Of a DNA stretch of 64,000 nt, positions 59,627 through 64,000 are shown in pieces. Position 1 is the first letter of the stretch, and each line of letters begins with the position of its first letter. A model generated the notes under the pieces. That model saw only the letters and a program-made list of their open reading frames with translations. It did not search any database and was not told where the DNA came from. Source of the DNA: Pontiellaceae bacterium B12219. GTDB taxonomy: Bacteria > Verrucomicrobiota > Kiritimatiellia > Kiritimatiellales > Pontiellaceae. Location of the stretch: contig JARNMJ010000012.1 of NCBI GenBank assembly GCA_029432795.1, positions 24,483 through 88,482 on the forward strand. Direction: 5' to 3'. A program made the translations under genes and the position numbers.

Positions 59627-62600
59627 ATGAATATCGTCTACAACGCATCGGCCGGAACCGGCAAGACCTATCAGGTGACGCAGCTGTATGAAAAGCTGGT
59701 CCTCGAAGACGGCATCGATCCGCGCAAGATCCTGCTGATGACCTTCACCGAAAACGCCGCCGCCGAGCTGCGCATGCGTGTGGCGCACCGCTTTCAGAAA
59801 GCGCGAAGATCGGCTGAGCAGGAAGACAACAACGAGCAGGCGGATCGGGCCTTCACGGCAATGCAGCGCCTGCCCTCTGCGCCGATCGGAACCATCCACG
59901 GATTCTGCACCCGCCTGCTGCGGGAACACGCGCTCGAAGCCGGCCTCTCTCCGGGATTTTCCGTGCTGATCGGCGAAGAGCGCGACGAGCTGCTCAACCG
60001 CATCTGCCGCGAAGAACTCCTGAAAAAACTCGAAGTTGACCCTATATTCAAAACATTCTGCTCCGGCATGCAGATGATCGGAAACCGTAAGGGCTTCGGT
60101 TCAAGCATTACGGATACCGTGCCCCAGCTGATCGGCGAGGCGGGCAGCCTCGGCATTTCACTCGACCGCGCGGTCTCTATGCTGCCGGATCCCGAGCTCT
60201 CCGGATCACTAACAGACTTTGCCCATATCCTCACCAGGCTCAAAGAACTCCCTAATTTATCGGCCACGGCAAAACCGGTTTCCCAAGCTCTGGAAGATGC
60301 ACTTCCAACAGCTGGAAACGTCGAAGAACTGGTTGAGCAACTCACCAGATTAAAGCTCAAAAAATTCGGCCGGGCCAAAAATCATAAACCGATCTCGGAC
60401 GACTTCTTTGAATTGCTTGAATCGACCGGCAACGCCATTCAATACAAGCGGCGCTACCCCGCCGCCAAATCCTTCGCTGAATATCTCCAAACCGTCTCAA
60501 CCCGGTTTAAACAGGCCAAGCACGACATGGATGCGGTCGACTTCGATGACCAGCTTCAGATGGCGGCTCAATTGCTTGCGTCCGGCAAAGCAAAGCCGGA
60601 ATTCGAATACGTCATCGTCGACGAAGTACAGGACACTTCCCGCATTCAGTGCGACCTGATTCAGGCCCTTTGGGGCGAAGAAACCAAGCTCGTCATCTGC
60701 GGCGATAAAAAACAGAGCATCTACACCTGGCGCGGCGCCGACCCGCAGGTGATGCCCGATCTGGAGAGCGCGATTCTGGAACGGACAAACAGCCGCCTCG
60801 AAAACCTGCAAACCAGCTACCGCTCCAAGGCCCCGATTCTGGATGTGGTCAACGCCCTCTTTACCGAGGTGTACGAAACGGAAGACTATGCCGAGGGTGA
60901 TCAACTCCGACCCAATCCCGAATTTGAAACTGACGACGAAATTCCCTGCGTTGAATTTCTGCAGTGCGACTCGGACGACGAGCTAAGCAAAAAAGATAAA
61001 GTGGCGGCGGAAATGGAAGCCGTCGCCAACCGCATTCAACTGCTCGTAAACGGTTCCGATGATCCGCCTCCGCCGGACTCCGGCGTGACAAGCTGGCAAC
61101 CGAAGTTCCGCTATTCAGAAGGCTTTCTTCCAACCTCCGGAACAAATGACTACCGCTATTCCGACGTCCTGATTCTCTTGCGCCGCACCACCCATCAGGC
61201 TGCTCTCGAACAGGCCTTGCGCCATGCCGGCATTCCATACACCCTTGGCGGAAAAGGGCGCGGCCTTTTTGCCCGTCAGGAAACGCGCGATGTCTCCCTG
61301 TTCCTGAATGCCATCACCAATCCGGACGATGCCCTTTCGCTGATTGGATTCCTGCGTTCGCCCTGGATCGGCCTCTCCGATGAAACCATTGCCGAACTGG
61401 CGTGGAGTGATGAAGGTTTTTCCATTGAAGCCCTGAAGCGGCACTATCCACGACAGACCGACTCAATTGAACGCTATGCCGCACTCACCGGAACCAAACT
61501 CGCATCCGAGCTGGTGCGCATGCTTATTGAAGAAACGGGCTACGACGCCCTGCTTGCCGGGCTGCCGCGCGGAGAACAACGCCTGGCAAATCTGCGTAAG
61601 ATTCTCGACTGGCTGCGCGAAACAGAACGCGGAGCACAGACCACGCCCGCCATGGTGGCCCGCAAACTGGCGGACTATATTGAATCGCCGCCGCAGGTGC
61701 CGGAAGCCGCCCTGCTCGATCCGGCCCAAAATGCCGTTACCCTCATGACCGTGCATGGATCCAAAGGACTCACCAAACGCGTCGTTATGCTTCCCGACTG
61801 CAGTTTCCAGCCCGACTCCGATCGCGACTTTGTGCGACTGTTTTTGGATGAGCATCAGGTTCCAACCCTTGGAATCCGTATTACGGACCCCGACAAAAGC
61901 AAAGCGGAATCCCCCGGATTCAAAGCCGCCAGCGATCGCGCCAAACTCGTACGCGAACACGAACTTAAAAACCTGTTTTATGTGGCCATGACCCGCGCCC
62001 GCGACCTTGTCGTCACCTCCGCAACCGTCGGCCGAAACCCGGCAGGCTGGATGAAGGCCCTGCTTCCAATGATTGGAATCCAGGTTCCGGCCATTCCCTA
62101 TTCCGTACTTTCCGAAGCGGCAAAATCAGCAACGGCGGAATTGATCACCATTCCGGATCAGCAGCAACTGAGCAATGCGCTGAACACCTTGCCGCCTGCA
62201 CCCGCCCTTCCGCAATTACAACGAATGCCCGCCACCCGTTTTGCCAAAGAGCAGGATGAAGCTGAACTCGATCCGGTTTATGAAACCTCAAATTTACAAC
62301 CTCTGGAAAATGCAGCGGCAGTGGGGTCGCTTGGCCATGCCGTGCTGGAACAGCTCGCGTTGAACGAATGGCAGGGCTCGGTGCGCGACTGGCTCGAAAC
62401 GCTGCGCGTAGATTTCGGCGTATCCAAAACCGAAGCCCTTCCGCTTATTGACCGAATTGAAGCCGTGCGCCGGAACATGATTGAAGCCACCGCCGGCATG
62501 TCGGAGTTGCTACCGGAATTCCCGTTTGTCCTGTTGGAAGAAAATGTGCTCATCGACGGCACCGTGGATCTGCTTTGCCGTACCACCGATGGCTACGCGA

Positions 62601-62773
62601 TCTTCGACTATAAATTCACTGAAGGTTCCGATGATTCGGTGATCGCCAACTATCAGGGGCAAATGAACATCTATCGCAAAGCCGCTGAAAAATGCTACCC
62701 ATTCGCCGGAGAAGCGCAAATCTGGCTGGTCGTGATTTCGAGTAAAGGAATACGATTTATAAAATGTGTGTAG
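59627..62773 (+). CDS. AddA-like UvrD-family helicase with PD-(D/E)xK nuclease domain
   Basis: 1048 residues. Helicase motifs: ASAGTGKT (Walker A), VDFDDQLQMAAQLL, EYVIVDEVQDTSRIQ (DEVQD), GDKKQSIYTWRGAD, LMTVHGSKGLTKRVVMLPDC and FYVAMTRARDLVV. The C-terminus has GSLGHAVLEQL, then VLIDGTVDLLCRT and AIFDYKFTEGS, the nuclease Asp/Lys pattern of RecB/AddA. The gene would process double-strand breaks. No addB-like partner is adjacent (neighbours are a beta-propeller and a glycosyltransferase). Three exact dyad repeats and two degenerate ones lie in it. No clear ribosome site precedes ATG 59627. Confidence 0.9.
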   Translation: MNIVYNASAGTGKTYQVTQLYEKLVLEDGIDPRKILLMTFTENAAAELRMRVAHRFQKARRSAEQEDNNEQADRAFTAMQRLPSAPIGTIHGFCTRLLREHALEAGLSPGFSVLIGEERDELLNRICREELLKKLEVDPIFKTFCSGMQMIGNRKGFGSSITDTVPQLIGEAGSLGISLDRAVSMLPDPELSGSLTDFAHILTRLKELPNLSATAKPVSQALEDALPTAGNVEELVEQLTRLKLKKFGRAKNHKPISDDFFELLESTGNAIQYKRRYPAAKSFAEYLQTVSTRFKQAKHDMDAVDFDDQLQMAAQLLASGKAKPEFEYVIVDEVQDTSRIQCDLIQALWGEETKLVICGDKKQSIYTWRGADPQVMPDLESAILERTNSRLENLQTSYRSKAPILDVVNALFTEVYETEDYAEGDQLRPNPEFETDDEIPCVEFLQCDSDDELSKKDKVAAEMEAVANRIQLLVNGSDDPPPPDSGVTSWQPKFRYSEGFLPTSGTNDYRYSDVLILLRRTTHQAALEQALRHAGIPYTLGGKGRGLFARQETRDVSLFLNAITNPDDALSLIGFLRSPWIGLSDETIAELAWSDEGFSIEALKRHYPRQTDSIERYAALTGTKLASELVRMLIEETGYDALLAGLPRGEQRLANLRKILDWLRETERGAQTTPAMVARKLADYIESPPQVPEAALLDPAQNAVTLMTVHGSKGLTKRVVMLPDCSFQPDSDRDFVRLFLDEHQVPTLGIRITDPDKSKAESPGFKAASDRAKLVREHELKNLFYVAMTRARDLVVTSATVGRNPAGWMKALLPMIGIQVPAIPYSVLSEAAKSATAELITIPDQQQLSNALNTLPPAPALPQLQRMPATRFAKEQDEAELDPVYETSNLQPLENAAAVGSLGHAVLEQLALNEWQGSVRDWLETLRVDFGVSKTEALPLIDRIEAVRRNMIEATAGMSELLPEFPFVLLEENVLIDGTVDLLCRTTDGYAIFDYKFTEGSDDSVIANYQGQMNIYRKAAEKCYPFAGEAQIWLVVISSKGIRFIKCV
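60281..60317. repeat. Pair of dyad repeats in the helicase gene
   Basis: TCCCAA GCT CTGGAA (60281-60295, one mismatch) and the exact TTCCAA CAG CTGGAA (60303-60317), 7 nt apart, encoding SQALEDALPTAGN. Confidence 0.8.
61860..61874. repeat. 15-bp dyad repeat copy (TTCCAA CCC TTGGAA)
   Basis: Exact copy in the helicase gene, reading VPTLGI. Confidence 0.92.
62064..62078. repeat. 15-bp dyad repeat copy (TTCCAA TGA TTGGAA)
   Basis: Exact copy in the helicase gene, reading LPMIGI. Confidence 0.92.
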
Positions 62774-62824
62774 TTCTCGTTCTTCACTTGATGTTATCCC
62801 CCTTTTCAGCCACATTTCACGACT

Positions 62825-63565
62825 ATGAGCCTAATTGACACCCTGGTTATTATTCCGACCTACAACGAAAAAGAGAACATCAACAAAATCACCGCTGCTG
62901 TGCTGGATACGTCCCCGCATGTGAACATCCTTTTTGTTGATGACAACTCCCCCGATGGCACCGGAAAAATGGCCGAGGCCCTTTCCGAAAAATCCGACCG
63001 GGTGCATGTGCTGCATCGCACCTCCAAAGACGGTCTGGGCCGTGCCTATATTGCCGGATTTAAATGGGCGCTGGAACGCGACTACAAGTACGTCATGGAA
63101 ATGGACTGCGACTTTTCCCACGATCCCAAAGAAATTCCGAATTTTCGCGATAAAATTATGGCCGGACACGATCTCGTAATCGGCTCCCGCTATTGCGGCG
63201 GAATCCGGGTTCTCAACTGGCCGATGAACCGCCTGCTGCTCAGCCGCGGTGCCGCCATCTACGTTCATCTGATCACCGGCATGCCGGTCTCCGACCCGAC
63301 CGGCGGCTTTAAATGCTTCCGACGCGAGGTGCTGGCCGCCTACGATTTCGATGCCGTTAAAGCAAACGGCTACGGGTTCCAGATCGAAATGACCCACAAG
63401 GCCTGGATGAAAGGTTTCCGCATCGGCGAAGTTCCGATCGTTTTTGAAGACCGCCAGGAAGGCACCTCCAAAATGAGCGGCAATATTGTCTATGAAGCCC
63501 TCTGGGTGGTCTGGACGCTCGCCATCCGCAACGGCTTCCGCCGAAAGCCGAAGGGGAAGAAATAG
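62825..63565 (+). CDS. Polyprenol-phosphate mannosyltransferase (DPM1-like, GT2)
   Basis: 246 residues: VIIPTYNEKENINKITAAVL, FVDDNSPDGTGKMAEALSEK, MEMDCDFSHDPKEIP with the DxD metal site, and SDPTGGFKCFRREVLAAYDF. It follows the soluble GT2 form of Dpm1 with no C-terminal TM segments. Transfers mannose (or a related hexose) from a nucleotide sugar to a polyprenyl phosphate for envelope glycosylation. The start is near the helicase stop (52 bp). Confidence 0.93.
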   Translation: MSLIDTLVIIPTYNEKENINKITAAVLDTSPHVNILFVDDNSPDGTGKMAEALSEKSDRVHVLHRTSKDGLGRAYIAGFKWALERDYKYVMEMDCDFSHDPKEIPNFRDKIMAGHDLVIGSRYCGGIRVLNWPMNRLLLSRGAAIYVHLITGMPVSDPTGGFKCFRREVLAAYDFDAVKANGYGFQIEMTHKAWMKGFRIGEVPIVFEDRQEGTSKMSGNIVYEALWVVWTLAIRNGFRRKPKGKK

Positions 63566-63569
63566 TCTC

Positions 63570-63854
63570 GTGGATCGAGAGGTCATTGGATTAACCATTG
63601 TCGGAACCTACACCCTCCTGCTCATGGTGTATTCAACCTGCGTAATCGTATCGGTTAAAAAATTCCTGCGCCGCCATGGCGACCGGTCTTTCAAGATACC
63701 CTGCCGGCTTTCCTTTTTTGACCTCATCGAAGGATACAGGCTCGTTCGCCTAACCGGAGAACGCCCGCACTTCATCATGGGCATGCCCATCGCAGCGGGA
63801 GGCTTCGTGATTGCAGTTTGCCTCTTCGCGGTTTGCAAAAAATATCTTTTCTAA
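63570..63854 (+). CDS. Small two-helix membrane protein
   Basis: 94 residues from GTG 63570 (MDREVIGLTIVGTYTLLLMV). Two hydrophobic segments (about 6-27 and 68-88) flank a basic, Arg-rich middle (KKFLRRHGDRSFKIPCRLSF). The GTG lies 4 nt after the mannosyltransferase stop with AAGGGGAA upstream, suggesting an operon and a shared envelope role. Function unknown. Confidence 0.65.
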   Translation: MDREVIGLTIVGTYTLLLMVYSTCVIVSVKKFLRRHGDRSFKIPCRLSFFDLIEGYRLVRLTGERPHFIMGMPIAAGGFVIAVCLFAVCKKYLF

Positions 63855-63881
63855 CGAAAGCGGCGGTTTGCCCCCTCGCCA

Positions 63882-63957
63882 GTGAGGCGTGAGGCGTGAG
63901 GCGTGAGGCGTGAGGCGTGAGGCGTGAGGCGTGAGGCGTGAGGCGTGAGGCGTGAGG
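63882..63957. repeat. 7-bp tandem repeat GTGAGGC, about 11 copies
   Basis: Seventy-six bp of uninterrupted GTGAGGC units between the small membrane protein gene and the window edge. Units this short and perfect may vary in copy number. It shares its core with the terminal repeats of the 47141-48028 block. Confidence 0.95.
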
Positions 63958-63963
63958 AAATTT

Positions 63964-63978
63964 TTCCAATCTATGGAA
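63964..63978. repeat. Degenerate dyad repeat (TTCCAA TCT ATGGAA)
   Basis: One mismatch from the consensus, just after the GTGAGGC array. Confidence 0.65.
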
Positions 63979-64000
63979 ACCCCATCAATAAGAAATCACG

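Noticed and set aside
63882..63957. CRISPR array
   Set aside because: The unit is 7 bp with no spacers and there are no cas genes; it is a simple tandem repeat.

Overview
The window reads as a chromosomal segment of a PVC-superphylum bacterium, most likely from or near Kiritimatiellota/Verrucomicrobiota. This is inference from several sequence traits: a planctomycete-type pair of genes (cytochrome c/DUF1549/DUF1553 protein followed by a Tat-exported DUF1501 protein), an EF-Tu with an altered and lengthened switch I, ribosomal gene clusters in which L30, S14 and S4 genes are missing from their usual slots, and abundant short dyad repeats. No rRNA genes, CRISPR arrays or complete insertion sequences were seen.

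Layout. 1-1584: phage-shock module, with divergent pspF (cut by the window edge) and pspABC behind a sigma-54-type promoter. 1574-4497: oligoribonuclease and the acetate pathway pair ackA-pta. 4717-22056: one long leftward (minus) ribosomal supercluster, str-S10-spc-alpha, running rpsL, rpsG, fusA, rpsJ ... secY, adk, map, infA, rpmJ, rpsM, rpsK, rpoA, rplQ and ending at a strong terminator. 22620-23703: a cold-shock gene and an Ada-like methyltransferase meeting tail to tail. 23771-36682: the second leftward expression cluster, promoter, tRNA-Thr, tuf, rpmG, tRNA-Trp, secE, nusG, rplK, rplA, rplJ, rplL, rpoB, rpoC, terminator. Together the two clusters encode most of the translation and transcription core.

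37026-63854 is a mixed region: a PilB/GspE ATPase, a secreted hypothetical protein, a short-chain dehydrogenase, a zinc-finger-like RG-rich protein, DNA polymerase IV, then a methionine/one-carbon block (metH and a bifunctional homocysteine methyltransferase/methylenetetrahydrofolate reductase). That block is split by an insertion of about 0.9 kb, bounded by 25-bp inverted repeats, that carries a four-helix-bundle (23S-IVP family) gene and a RES-domain remnant. Then follow a small STN-domain protein, a truncated haemoglobin, a hybrid histidine kinase, gltX, hpt, the cytochrome/DUF1501/beta-propeller group, an AddA-like helicase-nuclease, a polyprenol-phosphate mannosyltransferase and a small membrane protein. 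A 7-bp tandem repeat lies near the right edge.

The most striking signal cuts across all of this: a 15-bp dyad, TTCCAR-N3-YTGGAA, occurs 19 times without mismatch and about ten more times in degenerate form. It lies between genes (sometimes as the core of long perfect hairpins) and inside genes, in all reading frames, where one frame always gives the peptide Phe-Gln-x-Leu-Glu. It is missing from the coding parts of the ribosomal and RNA polymerase genes, but sits in three spacers of the ribosomal cluster. It behaves like a highly iterated genomic signal or a spreading mini-repeat, and is the best candidate here for an undescribed system.
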